Assembly (NCBI RefSeq): GCF_009727955.1 | Contig: NZ_WOBR01000011.1 | Coordinates: forward strand, 62,001 to 126,000 | Direction of reading: 5' to 3' | Length of the DNA stretch: 64,000 nucleotides | Source: Aliivibrio fischeri | GTDB taxonomy: Bacteria > Pseudomonadota > Gammaproteobacteria > Enterobacterales > Vibrionaceae | In this document: positions 53,474-63,162 of the stretch, in pieces | How positions within the stretch are numbered: position 1 is the stretch's first letter | How the letters are laid out: each line of letters opens with the position of its first letter | The notes under the pieces: model-generated | Told to the model about the DNA's origin: nothing | Seen by the model: the letters and a program-made list of their open reading frames with translations, nothing else | Database searches by the model: none | Translations under genes and position numbers: made by a program

Positions 53474-53755
53474 ATGAAAAAATTACTTTTTACAATGCTG
53501 TTATTGATGTTTTCTAGTTATTCTTTTAGTGAACAAGAATCTGTGACTGTTCCCACTCAAGGGCTTAGTACTATTTCACCAACGCTAACAGAGCCAATTG
53601 AAATTCCTTCCTGTTTAAAACAAGGCAAGGAAAATTTACAAGGATTTGAACGTTCAAAAAAACTGAGCATATGTCAGATGAAGAATTTTCAAGATCATGC
53701 AGTCTTTGGCCATGTGAACTCTGTTGCTATGCTGCATGTACTGGGTGTTAGTTAG
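53474..53755 (+). CDS. Small exported protein, unknown
   Basis: 93 residues: signal peptide (1-about 19, ending SFS) and a 74-residue mature part with a Thr/Pro-rich start and two cysteines (Cys47 and Cys67) that could pair. GTGAGG lies about 10 bases before the ATG. No family recognised. Ends at a good terminator. It converges with the His-rich small gene. Confidence 0.7.
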   Translation: MKKLLFTMLLLMFSSYSFSEQESVTVPTQGLSTISPTLTEPIEIPSCLKQGKENLQGFERSKKLSICQMKNFQDHAVFGHVNSVAMLHVLGVS

Positions 53756-53765
53756 CTAGTTGCTA

Positions 53766-53794
53766 AGAGCCAGTGTCGTACTGGCTCTATTTTA
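53766..53794. terminator. Terminator between two small exported-protein genes
   Basis: AGAGCCAGT (53766-53774) pairs with ACTGGCTCT (53780-53788) around GTCGT, then ATTTTATA. Confidence 0.8.
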
Positions 53795-53807
53795 TATTGA
53801 AATAATT

Positions 53808-53957
53808 TTAGTGGTGATCTCCACAATCTGAGTCATGAAACAGATTAAAATGTGGCATAGATATATCCATTCCATGGCCTAGATGTCCATTAAATGCGTA
53901 AGCGGTTCCAACTGATAATGCAAAAACGGCAGCAATTATTACGATTATTTTTTTCAT
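53808..53957 (-). CDS. 49-residue His-rich exported peptide
   Basis: A short minus-strand frame with AAAGGAAT just upstream encodes MKKIIVIIAAVFALSVGTAYA, a clear Sec signal peptide, then 28 residues with six histidines, one cysteine and methionines, ending DSDCGDHH. Such composition suits binding copper, zinc or nickel in the periplasm. No known family is recognised, though small His-rich exported proteins are known in other bacteria. It lies between the 93-residue exported protein (convergent) and the PhnA-domain gene (divergent), each side separated by enough room for its own promoter. Confidence 0.7.
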   Translation of the reverse strand: MKKIIVIIAAVFALSVGTAYAFNGHLGHGMDISMPHFNLFHDSDCGDHH

Positions 53958-54248
53958 TATTTATTCCTTTTTTATGCAGATTTGACGTTTCATATTCATT
54001 ATCCACGGTATTTTTCTGCATAAAAACGTATTTACTTTGCTTTACATAAAAATGAGATTTTTTACCAACAATGCCCATTTTTAACCGCTTTTACCCATCT
54101 GGTTCACCTAATTGAAAACCACTGTTTACGTATAGGATACTTAAACGAAAAGAAATGAGAAAAATTACAGTATTCTCACCGCAATCCTTTTTCTTGTGGT
54201 ATAAACTTGCCATAATATAAACATCACTAAACAAACAGGCACTATTTT

Positions 54249-54815
54249 ATGAGCATTGCAAAAACTCTATTAACTCGTTGCGATTCTAAATGTGAACTAT
54301 GTGGTTCAACTAACTCACTAGCTCCATTTGCAGTTCCGCCTAAAACAGATATCACGGTTGATAACTGTGTAATGATTTGTGATACATGTACAGCACAAAT
54401 CGAAGACGCTGATAAAATGGATGTTAACCACTGGCGTTGTCTAAACGACTCTATGTGGAGCCAAGTACCGACTGTTCAAGTTATTTCTTACGTTCTTTTA
54501 AGCAAACTTGCTTCTGAATCTTGGGCTCAAGATGCGCTAGATATGATGTACGTTGAAGAAGACGTTAAAGAATGGGCCGAGAAAGCTCTTCTTTCTGACG
54601 GTGAAAAACCACGTGATGTTAACGGCGTTGAACTTAAAAAAGGTGACGACGTAACAGTAATTAAAGACTTACCAGTTAAAGGTACTAACCAAGTAATCAA
54701 ACAAGGTACAGTTATTCGTGGTATCAGCCTTGGTGACGATCCTCGTTTAGTTTCTGGTAAAGCTAACGGCGGTCAATCTATGTATGTAATCGCTGAGTTC
54801 TGTCGTAAAAAGTAA
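54249..54815 (+). CDS. PhnA-domain zinc-ribbon protein
   Basis: 188 residues. N-terminal zinc ribbon with CELCGS and, about 25 residues later, CDTC; a central helical part (about 60-115); and a C-terminal PhnA/YjdM domain (about 118-187; DVNGVELKKGDDVTVIKDLPVKG, with IKQGTVIRGI). Despite the name, this PhnA family is not the phosphonoacetate hydrolase and its function is unknown. The longer, three-part form is common in Vibrio. Monocistronic, strong terminator after it. The second domain looks like a small SH3-like barrel. Confidence 0.88.
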   Translation: MSIAKTLLTRCDSKCELCGSTNSLAPFAVPPKTDITVDNCVMICDTCTAQIEDADKMDVNHWRCLNDSMWSQVPTVQVISYVLLSKLASESWAQDALDMMYVEEDVKEWAEKALLSDGEKPRDVNGVELKKGDDVTVIKDLPVKGTNQVIKQGTVIRGISLGDDPRLVSGKANGGQSMYVIAEFCRKK

Positions 54816-54840
54816 TTGATTAATTATTAAAATGACATAA

Positions 54841-54867
54841 AAAAAGACGCGAATATGCGTCTTTTTT
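54841..54867. terminator. Rho-independent terminator after the PhnA-domain gene
   Basis: AAAAAGACGC (54841-54850) pairs with GCGTCTTTTT (54857-54866) around a 6-base loop, with extended A and T runs. Confidence 0.9.
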
Positions 54868-54891
54868 TATGTCTGTATATTATTGAAATAG

Positions 54892-55509
54892 CTAATCCCT
54901 ACTCCATTCGTACACGTCACTCTGACCTTTTCCTTTAAAAAAATTAGAATGTTGCTGTATAAACTGATCTTTTTTTAATTCATCAATTGGCCATTCAGAA
55001 AAGTTTTCTTTTAGTTCAAATTTATCGGATTTGATTTGAAGTGATGTAAGTTGGTTTGCGGTGCGTCTAAACAGATAACCTTGACCATTCTTTTCACATT
55101 GGAAATTAATTTGTTGTTGCGGGGTTTGATTGAACTTTAGCGCAGCAGGTAAAAGTGATCCAGATACACACGAGTCTTCATACGTCACTATGATTTCTAA
55201 TTTGTTGGTATAAGTAATGTTTACCACAGTAGTAAGTTTTGAACTGGTATCCACACGTCTGAATAACAGCTGCTTAGTGTCTTTAGTGCGTGTGGTTTGA
55301 ATTCCATTAGAAAACGGTTCGTAGTACATCCATGACCATTCCCAGTCCATGTCTCTTGATACGTAATTAAGTTGAGTTGATGAGTGTTGCCATAAAGCAA
55401 ATAAAACAGCACAGGCACTTAAAATGAGTGCAACAGAGAAAGCTTTAAAAAAAGAAGAGACTGAAAACATGATGATACTGATTAATGAACGGTTTTGAGA
55501 GTTTATCAT
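54892..55509 (-). CDS. Membrane-anchored hypothetical protein
   Basis: Up to 205 residues; the start is uncertain because an internal ATG (residue 14) is also possible and neither has a good ribosome site. One membrane helix (about 20-40) is followed by a periplasmic domain of about 160 residues with two cysteines (DSCVSG and QCEKNG) probably in a disulfide, and aromatic-rich DWEWSWMYYEPF near the membrane. No family recognised. It lies between two terminators as its own unit. Confidence 0.7.
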   Translation of the reverse strand: MINSQNRSLISIIMFSVSSFFKAFSVALILSACAVLFALWQHSSTQLNYVSRDMDWEWSWMYYEPFSNGIQTTRTKDTKQLLFRRVDTSSKLTTVVNITYTNKLEIIVTYEDSCVSGSLLPAALKFNQTPQQQINFQCEKNGQGYLFRRTANQLTSLQIKSDKFELKENFSEWPIDELKKDQFIQQHSNFFKGKGQSDVYEWSRD

Positions 55510-55632
55510 ATGGAAGATATAGGAACTAATTTATTCACTAAAGTGCATGAATACTCAAAATGTTTTGTATAACCCCGGTAGTTTTTTTAACCAATTGAAT
55601 TTTTATGTCTATTAATTTATTACAGATAAAAA

Positions 55633-55657
55633 AAGCCGAGACATAATATCTCGGCTT
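55633..55657 (-). terminator. Terminator of the pntAB operon
   Basis: AAGCCGAGA (55633-55641) pairs with TCTCGGCTT (55649-55657) around a 7-base loop; on the minus strand it is followed by a T run, 24 bases after the pntB stop. Confidence 0.88.
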
Positions 55658-55680
55658 ATCGACTTTATCAGATTAGCATA

Positions 55681-57057
55681 TTAGATATGTTTGCTGATTT
55701 CCACACAACTTTCTTTAGCATCACCGAAAAGCATTTCAGTGTTTTCTTTAAAGAATAGTGGGTTTTGAACACCCGCATAACCTGTGTTCATAGAACGTTT
55801 GAATACGATTACGTTTTTCGCATTCCACACTTCTAGAACTGGCATACCAGCGATTGGGCTGTTTGGATCTTCCATTGCTGCAGGGTTAACGGTATCGTTA
55901 GCACCAATAACTAGAACGGTATCTGTTTCAGATAAGTCATCGTTGATCTCATCCATTTCTAAAACGATATCGTAAGGTACTTTAGCTTCTGCAAGAAGAA
56001 CGTTCATGTGACCCGGTAAACGACCCGCAACTGGGTGGATACCAAAACGGACTTCAACACCTTGAGCACGAAGTTTTTCAGTGATTTCGTGAACTGGGTA
56101 TTGAGCTTGAGCTACTGCCATGCCGTATCCTGGAGTGATAACTACAGACTTAGAGTTTTTAAGCATTTCTGCTACTTCTTCAGCTGTTGTTTCACGATGC
56201 TCGCCCTGCTCTTCATCACCAGATGAAGCAACAACGTCTTGACCGAAACCACCAGCAATTACGCTGATGAAAGAACGGTTCATTGCTTTACACATGATGT
56301 AAGACAGAATTGCACCTGATGAACCTACTAATGCACCAGTAACAATCAGTAGATCGTTTGATAGCATGAAACCTGCTGCTGCTGCTGCCCAACCAGAGTA
56401 CGAGTTAAGCATTGAAACAACAACTGGCATATCTGCACCACCGATTGAAGCAACCAAGTGATAACCGAATGCAAATGCGATCAATGTTACTAGAATAAGT
56501 GCGAACATACTGCCTTCAACACTTACAAAGTGGTAAAGAAGACCAGCTGAAGCAACTAATGCTAGTAAGTTCAGTTTATGACGGTGAGGTAATTGAAGTG
56601 CAGATGAATTAATCACTCCGCGTAGCTTACCGAATGCAACTAAAGAACCTGTGAAAGTCACCGCACCAATGAAGACGCCTAAGAACACTTCTACAAGGTG
56701 GATATTTAGCATTGCACCAACAAGAACACCGTGATCGATGTAACTGTTGTAACCAACAAGAACCGCAGCCATACCTACGAAGCTGTGAAGAATTGCCACA
56801 AGTTCTGGCATTTCAGTCATTTCAACTTTTTTCGCATAGTAAAGACCAATTGCGCCACCCATAGCCATTGCTACGATGATCCAACCTGTCCCTGTTGAAT
56901 CAGGACCAAAGATAGTCGCGATAAGTGCGATAGCCATACCAGTAATACCGTAGTAGTTACCGCTACGAGCTGTTTCTTGTTTAGACAGACCGGCTAAACT
57001 CATGATAAATAGAACGGCAGATACAATATACGCTGCTTGAACTAATCCTGCTGACAT
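55681..57057 (-). CDS. pntB: NAD(P) transhydrogenase subunit beta
   Basis: 458 residues (462 in E. coli) with about nine membrane helices (1-about 265), a short acidic linker and the NADP-binding domain III (about 285-458; [53 protein letters not shown]). With PntA it couples proton entry to hydride transfer from NADH to NADP+, making NADPH. Starts 11 bases after pntA. In V. cholerae pntAB also lies close to vxrA; here they are about 15 kb apart. Confidence 0.96.
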   Translation of the reverse strand: MSAGLVQAAYIVSAVLFIMSLAGLSKQETARSGNYYGITGMAIALIATIFGPDSTGTGWIIVAMAMGGAIGLYYAKKVEMTEMPELVAILHSFVGMAAVLVGYNSYIDHGVLVGAMLNIHLVEVFLGVFIGAVTFTGSLVAFGKLRGVINSSALQLPHRHKLNLLALVASAGLLYHFVSVEGSMFALILVTLIAFAFGYHLVASIGGADMPVVVSMLNSYSGWAAAAAGFMLSNDLLIVTGALVGSSGAILSYIMCKAMNRSFISVIAGGFGQDVVASSGDEEQGEHRETTAEEVAEMLKNSKSVVITPGYGMAVAQAQYPVHEITEKLRAQGVEVRFGIHPVAGRLPGHMNVLLAEAKVPYDIVLEMDEINDDLSETDTVLVIGANDTVNPAAMEDPNSPIAGMPVLEVWNAKNVIVFKRSMNTGYAGVQNPLFFKENTEMLFGDAKESCVEISKHI

Positions 57058-57068
57058 TGTCCTACTCC

Positions 57069-58625
57069 TTATTTATCTTTACGGAACATTTCAAGCATAC
57101 GCTTGGTTACAGCGAAACCGCCAAATATATTAATACTTGCGATAAGAACTGCGATAAATGCTAAAAATGAAACGACACCATTACCCTGACCCACTTGCAG
57201 TAATGCACCTACAATGATGATACCTGAGATAGCGTTCGTTACTGACATTAGTGGTGTATGAAGTGAGTGACTCACGTTCCATACTACATAATAACCAACT
57301 ACACACGCTAATACGAATACCGTAAAGTGTGCTAAGAATGCAGCAGGAGCTACAGATGCAACCCAACCAAATGCAGCAATACCTGCACCGATCATTGCGA
57401 ACTTCTTAACTGGTGATGTTGGCTCTTCAACTTTTGGCTCAACCTTAGCTTTTGGCGCTGCTTTCGCTTGTGGTTGTGCTGACACTTGAATTGGTGGCGC
57501 AGGCCAAGTTACTTCACCTTCTTTAACAACGGTTACACCGCGAAGAACAACGTCCTCAAAATCGATGTTGATGTTGCCATCTTTTTCTTTACATAACAGT
57601 TTTAGAAGGTTTACTAGGTTTGTGCCGTATAGCTGAGATGATTGAGTTGGTAGACGACCAACCATATCAGTATAACCAACGATCTTAACGCCGTTTTCTG
57701 TTACGAAAACTTCGTCTTTTACTGTGTATTCACAGTTACCACCGTTCGCTGCCGCTAAATCGACAATAACACTGCCCGCTTTCATGCTATCAACCATTTC
57801 TTTGGTAATTAGCTTCGGCGCTGGACGCCCTGGGATTAATGCTGTTGTAATGATGATATCAACGTCTTTAGCTTGAGCTGCATATAGCTCTTCTGCTTTT
57901 TTGTTGAATTCATCAGACATTTCTTTAGCGTAGCCATCACCTGAGCCAGAGTTTTCTTTGAAATCAACTTCAAGGAATTCTGCACCCATTGATTGCACTT
58001 GTTCTTTTACTTCTGGACGAACGTCAAATGCACGAACGATTGCACCAAGGCTACCAGCAGCACCGATAGCGGCAAGACCCGCAACACCAGCACCAGCAAC
58101 AAGTACTTTAGCTGGTGGAACTTTACCAGCGGCAGTTATTTGACCTGTAAAGAAGCGGCCAAACTCATGTGCAGCTTCAACTACAGCACGGTAACCAGCA
58201 ATGTTTGCCATTGAACTTAGGGCATCAAGCGCTTGAGCACGAGAAATACGAGGAACCGAATCCATAGCAAGAACGTTAATGTTCTTTGTCGCTAACTTTG
58301 CTAGTAGTTCTTCATTTTGTGCTGGCCAAATAAAGCTGATTAAGCTTGCGCCATCTTGAATTAAATCGAACTCATCAACGCCCGTTGCTTCATTTACTTG
58401 AGGTGCATTTACTTTCAGAATCAGTTCTGATTTCCATACATCATCAGTTGAAACAACGGTTGCGCCAGCTTGTTCAAAAGCTGAATCATCAAAGCTCGCT
58501 AAGATACCAGCGTTCGATTCTACAGCAACTGTAAAACCAAGCTTGATAAGCTGCTCAACCGTTTTAGGTGTTGCAGCAACACGGGTTTCACCCGCGAAGA
58601 CTTCTCTAGGTACACCAATTTGCAT
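57069..58625 (-). CDS. pntA: NAD(P) transhydrogenase subunit alpha
   Basis: 518 residues (510 in E. coli). Domain I binds NAD(H) (about 1-385; [50 protein letters not shown], and the mobile loop near [14 protein letters not shown]). An Ala/Lys/Pro linker (about 385-410) leads to four membrane helices. First gene of pntAB. The operon has a 258-base AT-rich leader with no recognised operator. Confidence 0.96.
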   Translation of the reverse strand: MQIGVPREVFAGETRVAATPKTVEQLIKLGFTVAVESNAGILASFDDSAFEQAGATVVSTDDVWKSELILKVNAPQVNEATGVDEFDLIQDGASLISFIWPAQNEELLAKLATKNINVLAMDSVPRISRAQALDALSSMANIAGYRAVVEAAHEFGRFFTGQITAAGKVPPAKVLVAGAGVAGLAAIGAAGSLGAIVRAFDVRPEVKEQVQSMGAEFLEVDFKENSGSGDGYAKEMSDEFNKKAEELYAAQAKDVDIIITTALIPGRPAPKLITKEMVDSMKAGSVIVDLAAANGGNCEYTVKDEVFVTENGVKIVGYTDMVGRLPTQSSQLYGTNLVNLLKLLCKEKDGNINIDFEDVVLRGVTVVKEGEVTWPAPPIQVSAQPQAKAAPKAKVEPKVEEPTSPVKKFAMIGAGIAAFGWVASVAPAAFLAHFTVFVLACVVGYYVVWNVSHSLHTPLMSVTNAISGIIIVGALLQVGQGNGVVSFLAFIAVLIASINIFGGFAVTKRMLEMFRKDK

Positions 58626-58883
58626 AGTAATTCCTTGACTATTGGCATGAATTTGTCAGTTAGTTTTATCCAAGCTAACCGATTAATTCAAGTGTTTTGT
58701 AATAAAATGACATATTTTCATTACTTAAAATTTTATACGACCTTATTCTCACCGCTATTTAGTAAAAAAACAACATTTTGGTGACAAAAAAGAGGTCAAA
58801 CCACTAATTGTTACTTATTGATTTTCAAGAATAAGTCGAAAAAACAATCAAATTGTTTATTTTTTAATATCAATCTAGTTACA

Positions 58884-59159
58884 TTATTTAAATAATGAAT
58901 CACCAAGTTGATCGATCAGTACTTTTGCTTTACTTACCATGAGTTCATCGGCGTTGACTTTTGATGAGATAACATCAGAACGAATAAAGCGATGTTCTTT
59001 TAATTCGCCATTGATTTCTTTGGTGAGTTTTCCAGCAATTCGAAATTGCGAACCGTCTGGTTCTGAATTTGGATAGATAAGAAAGGTTTTGTACTCAATT
59101 GGTTCAACACTAGGCCGTGTTGTGTTGGATGAGCCAAATAAACGTGAAAAAAGCCCCAT
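58884..59159 (-). CDS. HlyU-family (PF10115) protein
   Basis: 91 residues from the ATG at 59157-59159 (AAAGGA upstream); an ATG 12 codons earlier lies before this site and is rejected. Family signs: MGLFSRLFGSS, a variable loop, IEYKTFLIYPNSEPDGSQ, IAGKLTKEINGELKEHRFIR and a closing IDQLGDSLF. The Pfam family is called transcriptional activator HlyU, but its members are small non-ArsR proteins of doubtful DNA-binding function; the name should not be taken as proof of haemolysin control. Confidence 0.88.
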   Translation of the reverse strand: MGLFSRLFGSSNTTRPSVEPIEYKTFLIYPNSEPDGSQFRIAGKLTKEINGELKEHRFIRSDVISSKVNADELMVSKAKVLIDQLGDSLFK

Positions 59160-59238
59160 TTCATTTTCCTTTTTGAAATAAGGCTTATTATACATCAGTG
59201 CGCTAATTATTAAGTAGATCTGCTCTAATAAACTGAGA

Positions 59239-59793
59239 TCATTCTTTTTCGAAAAGCTCAGAAATTGGTGTAATTCTGATTTCTATACGACGGTTCTTTT
59301 TACGCCCTTCTGCATTTATGTTGGTAGCAATTGGCTCTGATTCGCCAAAACCATAGGTATTGATTCGATTTCCATCAACCCCATTTTCTTCTAGTAACGC
59401 CAGAACAGAATCAGCACGTTTATTGGAGAGAGACATATTGAATTTTTTGCTGCCACGGCTATCAGTATGACCTGCAATAAAAACTTCTGACTCTGGTTTA
59501 TCATTCAGTAATTTAGCTAACTGTGATAGTACAAGTTTGCTCTCATTTTTAATTTCTGTACTGCCTGAATCGAAGCTCTTATCACCATTTAGTAAAATGA
59601 TAATTTCTTCATTCGTTTGAGCAACACTGCCAATATCTTCCGTAACAAATTGCTGTAGCTGTTCATTGTGATAATCAACAAATGACGCAACGGTTGGTGT
59701 TTCTGCAATATCTGCCATTTCATCATCTGATGTGCTCTGGCACCCCATTAATAAACTTGCTGATATGATAATTCCAAGTAGCTGTTTTTTCAT
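59239..59793 (-). CDS. OmpA-family lipoprotein
   Basis: 184 residues: lipoprotein signal (MKKQLLGIIISASLLMGC, Cys18, then Gln), a linker (about 20-60) and an OmpA C-terminal domain (about 65-178) with LLNGDKSFDSGSTEI, FIAGHTDSRGSKKFNMSLSNKRADS, TYGFGESEP and KKNRRIEIRI; the peptidoglycan-binding Asp and Arg are present. It lies downstream of the ABC-2 permease genes on the same strand, about 110 bases away, so it may be part of or separate from the exporter operon. Confidence 0.87.
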   Translation of the reverse strand: MKKQLLGIIISASLLMGCQSTSDDEMADIAETPTVASFVDYHNEQLQQFVTEDIGSVAQTNEEIIILLNGDKSFDSGSTEIKNESKLVLSQLAKLLNDKPESEVFIAGHTDSRGSKKFNMSLSNKRADSVLALLEENGVDGNRINTYGFGESEPIATNINAEGRKKNRRIEIRITPISELFEKE

Positions 59794-59902
59794 TATAAGT
59801 ATCCCTAGTCCAAACTAAGAACAATTTATCAAACTTCTTATACAGTTACTCACTCAGTAAAAATGAAATCGAGTCACTTCATTTACTTTTGAAATTATGA
59901 TG

Positions 59903-61027
59903 TTACTCAGTATCACCTTTGAGATTGTTTTTATTTCGAGTAATGAAAAATAGAAAAGCATAAAGGATACACAGTGCGTACAGACCACCTAAATTCGTTA
60001 ATACTCCGCTTAATCCTGCCCCTTGCTGATTCAGTTTTAAAAATCCGTTAATGGCAAAGCCACTAGGCAATAGATGCATGATATCGGTAATAATACTTGG
60101 TACCATTTCTGCTGGCCAAATAAAGCCTGCACTAAATACAATTGGCATGGAACTAAACAAAACAAGTAATAAAATACTTTCAGAGGTTGGAAGTATCTTA
60201 CCAAGAAATAAGCCAAGTAAAATCACAGATGATATGAATGGCACCAATAAAACAAGCAGTTCTAATGGCGTACCAAATCGACTGATAGAATAAAAATCAA
60301 AGAAATAACCAAAATACAAACACGCTAATAATAGTTCGGTAAATAGGAATATTCCAAACCTAACGATCAGATGCGTTGCTGTATTTTCATTAGCTGATGA
60401 TTGTTTTTGTCTTACCCCTACAGCCATTAATAAGGTTTGCTGAAGGATAAGCACAAATACTGCGGGAACAACATATTGTACATAACCCATGTAATGGTTA
60501 AATACGGGAATGTAATTGGATTGGAAAGGTCTAAATGAATGAACTGCAGCATTCATCGGTGTACCATCTATAGCCAAGTGAGCAACTCGGTATTCAGCAG
60601 AAATAGTTCCACCGGCTGTCATTAACCCTTCCACGATGGTACCGTAAATCAAGAAATAAGAGGCATCGCCTGCGTAACCAACGGTTGGTGCTTCGCCTAA
60701 CTGTAATTTTTTTGAAAATTCAGATGGAATGACAAGAAACCCAGTAATATCGTTATTTAAAAATTGGTTTTTGGCTTGGTTAATACTGTTTGCTTGCTCA
60801 ACCACATTGACTTGTTGTGAGGTATTTACCATGCGAATAAATTTTCTACTTAACTCAGATTTATCCAGATCCACCACCGAGATCTTTTGCTCTTCAGGGC
60901 TTTGATGTTGATATGGCAATGGATATAAAAACGCATAGAAAAGTACGCCACCAATCATTGCTAATACAATCGTAGTGTTACTGAATATGGCTTTTGCTTC
61001 TTTTTGAATAAGTAGAAATAGCGACAT
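59903..61027 (-). CDS. ABC-2 type permease, second copy
   Basis: 374 residues with the ABC2_membrane_3 pattern: one membrane helix (about 15-32), a large periplasmic region (about 35-175) and about five membrane helices (about 180-365). It pairs with the upstream permease (gap of 3 bases). Such permeases, with a membrane fusion protein and TolC, export drugs or small molecules in YbhFSR-type systems. There is no ATP-binding protein next to it. First helix is followed by QHQSPEEQKISVVDLDKS, the usual start of the periplasmic domain. Confidence 0.87.
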   Translation of the reverse strand: MSLFLLIQKEAKAIFSNTTIVLAMIGGVLFYAFLYPLPYQHQSPEEQKISVVDLDKSELSRKFIRMVNTSQQVNVVEQANSINQAKNQFLNNDITGFLVIPSEFSKKLQLGEAPTVGYAGDASYFLIYGTIVEGLMTAGGTISAEYRVAHLAIDGTPMNAAVHSFRPFQSNYIPVFNHYMGYVQYVVPAVFVLILQQTLLMAVGVRQKQSSANENTATHLIVRFGIFLFTELLLACLYFGYFFDFYSISRFGTPLELLVLLVPFISSVILLGLFLGKILPTSESILLLVLFSSMPIVFSAGFIWPAEMVPSIITDIMHLLPSGFAINGFLKLNQQGAGLSGVLTNLGGLYALCILYAFLFFITRNKNNLKGDTE

Positions 61028-61030
61028 AAT

Positions 61031-62155
61031 TTATTTCTTTAGCTTAAGAGAAAGTAATAACAAAGGAAGAGTAAATAAAGTAAGTATTCCAATGTTAGGA
61101 AATGCACTAACTAAAGAATCTCCGTAATTTGATAATTCAATTTGAGCTCGAACAAAATGGCTTGCTGGCAAAATAGAATGCCAAAACGTTGCTAATGAAT
61201 TCATATCAGTTACGGGAAATGTCACTCCTAAAAATGCAAAACTAGGTGCTGTATAAGCGCCAGAAATGCTCATTGCTTTTACAATGTCATTAGTACCATA
61301 ACCGATGGCAATGCCCAAACTGATGCAAGCAAAGCTCATCAAACTCATGTTTAAAATAAATGCAGTGATTGAACCATTAAACGGAAATCCAATGACACCG
61401 TATAAAAAATAAAACAGTACAGCCCCTAGCATCATCGCTATGCAAAAATAAACTAAGGTAAAGTTGAATATACTTAGGCGTTCTTGCTTATCAAACCACT
61501 CACGAAGCGAGTCACATCCTGTTCGTACAGATTCGTTTTGCATCGCCCAAAGCATGCCAACAATAACCGCCATTTGCCAAATAGCAGGTAAGATGGCAGA
61601 AACAAGGAATTGATTATAATTACTACCAAGGTTAAACAGTGGCGTAACTTGCACCTTAATTGGAACGGCTGAATTAATAGCCTGAGTCCATGTGGTTTCT
61701 TTAATGCTTAATTGTTTAATTACTGACAGTTTTGCTTGTGCTGTCATGTCTGTTTGCATTAATGCTGAGTTTATTTGCTTAGCGATAAGAATGAACTGAC
61801 CGTTATAAAAGCCTGTTATTTTCGGGCTTTTACCAAGCATTACGTCTTTCTCAAAATCACGAGGGATAATAATATAGCCATAATTATCACCTCTAGTTAA
61901 TGCGAGGTTGGCTTTTTCTTTATTTGGTTGAATACTTTTAACTGAAAGTGTTGGCGTGGCATCGTAATCACGGATCATCATTCTAGATAAATGAGATTGA
62001 TCGAGATCGACGACATCAATGGGTAATTCTCTAACGACATTTGAAGAGAATATCCACCAAATCACAAGCGAGATCAGTAGCGGTAAAACAAAAGTCACCG
62101 CCATAACCCAAGGGCTTGTAAAGTATGAACGCCAATATGTTTTCATTGATATCAT
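61031..62155 (-). CDS. ABC-2 type permease, first copy
   Basis: 374 residues from MISMKTYWRSYF; a longer form would overlap the HlyD gene by 29 bases, and a shorter one starts three codons later, so the start is not sure. It has one N-terminal helix (about 17-35), a periplasmic region (about 38-185; LPIDVVDLDQSHLSRMMIRD) and a C-terminal set of about five helices. It is of the same family and almost the same length as the downstream permease, so the two likely form a heterodimer. Part of the TolC-HlyD-permease operon. Confidence 0.87.
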   Translation of the reverse strand: MISMKTYWRSYFTSPWVMAVTFVLPLLISLVIWWIFSSNVVRELPIDVVDLDQSHLSRMMIRDYDATPTLSVKSIQPNKEKANLALTRGDNYGYIIIPRDFEKDVMLGKSPKITGFYNGQFILIAKQINSALMQTDMTAQAKLSVIKQLSIKETTWTQAINSAVPIKVQVTPLFNLGSNYNQFLVSAILPAIWQMAVIVGMLWAMQNESVRTGCDSLREWFDKQERLSIFNFTLVYFCIAMMLGAVLFYFLYGVIGFPFNGSITAFILNMSLMSFACISLGIAIGYGTNDIVKAMSISGAYTAPSFAFLGVTFPVTDMNSLATFWHSILPASHFVRAQIELSNYGDSLVSAFPNIGILTLFTLPLLLLSLKLKK

Positions 62156-62174
62156 CGTATTCTGCACTTGATTC

Positions 62175-63158
62175 TTATTTACTTTCAACCGTAACAATGG
62201 CACTCATGCCAACTCGAAGATCTGTAATTGGATTTACTGGATGCGCCTCTATCTCAAAAGTTTTAAGATCAAAACCTTGGCTGTTATCTGTTGCACGCCA
62301 TGTGGCGTAATCACCTAAAACAGAAATATGGGTAATTTTGAATTCTTCCGTTTTATCAAGTGCTGGAAGGTATACATTTAAAATGTCACCTTTTACATAA
62401 TTTTTAAGCTTATCTTCACGAACATGGAAAAGCGCCCATGCTTCTTTCATATCAATAACACTAACAACAGGAAAGCCTTGTGGCGCTATTTCACCTGCAT
62501 TTAATAGAACTTGTGAAACTTCACCTTGATACCAACTGTCGATTTTTGTATCTGCGACATAGGCTTCCACTTCAGCAACCGACCCCATGGCCATTTTTAC
62601 TTTTTCGTTAGCTGCACGCTTGGTCTCAGTACGAGCCCCCTCTTTAGCCATTTGGTACATTTGGTATGCAGCACTTTCTGTGTATTTGGCTGCTTGCCAT
62701 TGCGTATAGGTTTCATCTTTTTTCTGCTCAGCTACAACACCATCTTTATATAGGTTATTTACACGAGCATAGGTTTTTTCAAGTAATTGACTTGCCGCTT
62801 TTGCTTTACGCCATTGATCTTTTGCTGCGGCAACTTGTTGAGTTCTTGCACCTTGTTCAGCTTCTTCTGCTAATGCACTTGCAGCTGCTTCACCGGCTTT
62901 TGCTTGTGCTAATTTAGCTTCAATTTCAGGGCTGTAAAGTGAAAATACCGCTTGGCCTTTTTCAATCATATCGCCCTTTTTAACGTAAATGTTTTCAATA
63001 CGTCCAGGGACTTTGGATGAAATATTGTATTGTTCAGCTTCAATTTGACCTTGAAGTAATTCAGGACGAGGTTGATATGCGGCCCAAAAGCTGTAGCCAA
63101 TCCATCCAATAACAACCGATAAAGTAACAATGCTAATAATTTTTTTTGAGTTACTCAT
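62175..63158 (-). CDS. HlyD-family membrane fusion protein
   Basis: 327 residues from the ATG at 63156-63158 (AAGGG upstream). N-terminal membrane helix (about 5-25), a biotinyl-lipoyl-like half (EAEQYNISSKVPGRIENIYV, about 40-60), a long alpha-hairpin (about 75-200), second lipoyl half and beta domain (IDSWYQGEVSQVLLNAGE; later LRVGMSAIVTVES). It would bridge the inner-membrane permeases and the TolC protein encoded upstream. Overlap and gaps (4 and 19 bases) indicate one operon. Confidence 0.92.
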   Translation of the reverse strand: MSNSKKIISIVTLSVVIGWIGYSFWAAYQPRPELLQGQIEAEQYNISSKVPGRIENIYVKKGDMIEKGQAVFSLYSPEIEAKLAQAKAGEAAASALAEEAEQGARTQQVAAAKDQWRKAKAASQLLEKTYARVNNLYKDGVVAEQKKDETYTQWQAAKYTESAAYQMYQMAKEGARTETKRAANEKVKMAMGSVAEVEAYVADTKIDSWYQGEVSQVLLNAGEIAPQGFPVVSVIDMKEAWALFHVREDKLKNYVKGDILNVYLPALDKTEEFKITHISVLGDYATWRATDNSQGFDLKTFEIEAHPVNPITDLRVGMSAIVTVESK

Positions 63159-63162
63159 GAAT

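Noticed and set aside
58884-59159. HlyU as an ArsR-type haemolysin activator
   Set aside because: The protein belongs to the unrelated small PF10115 family; no winged-helix motif is visible.
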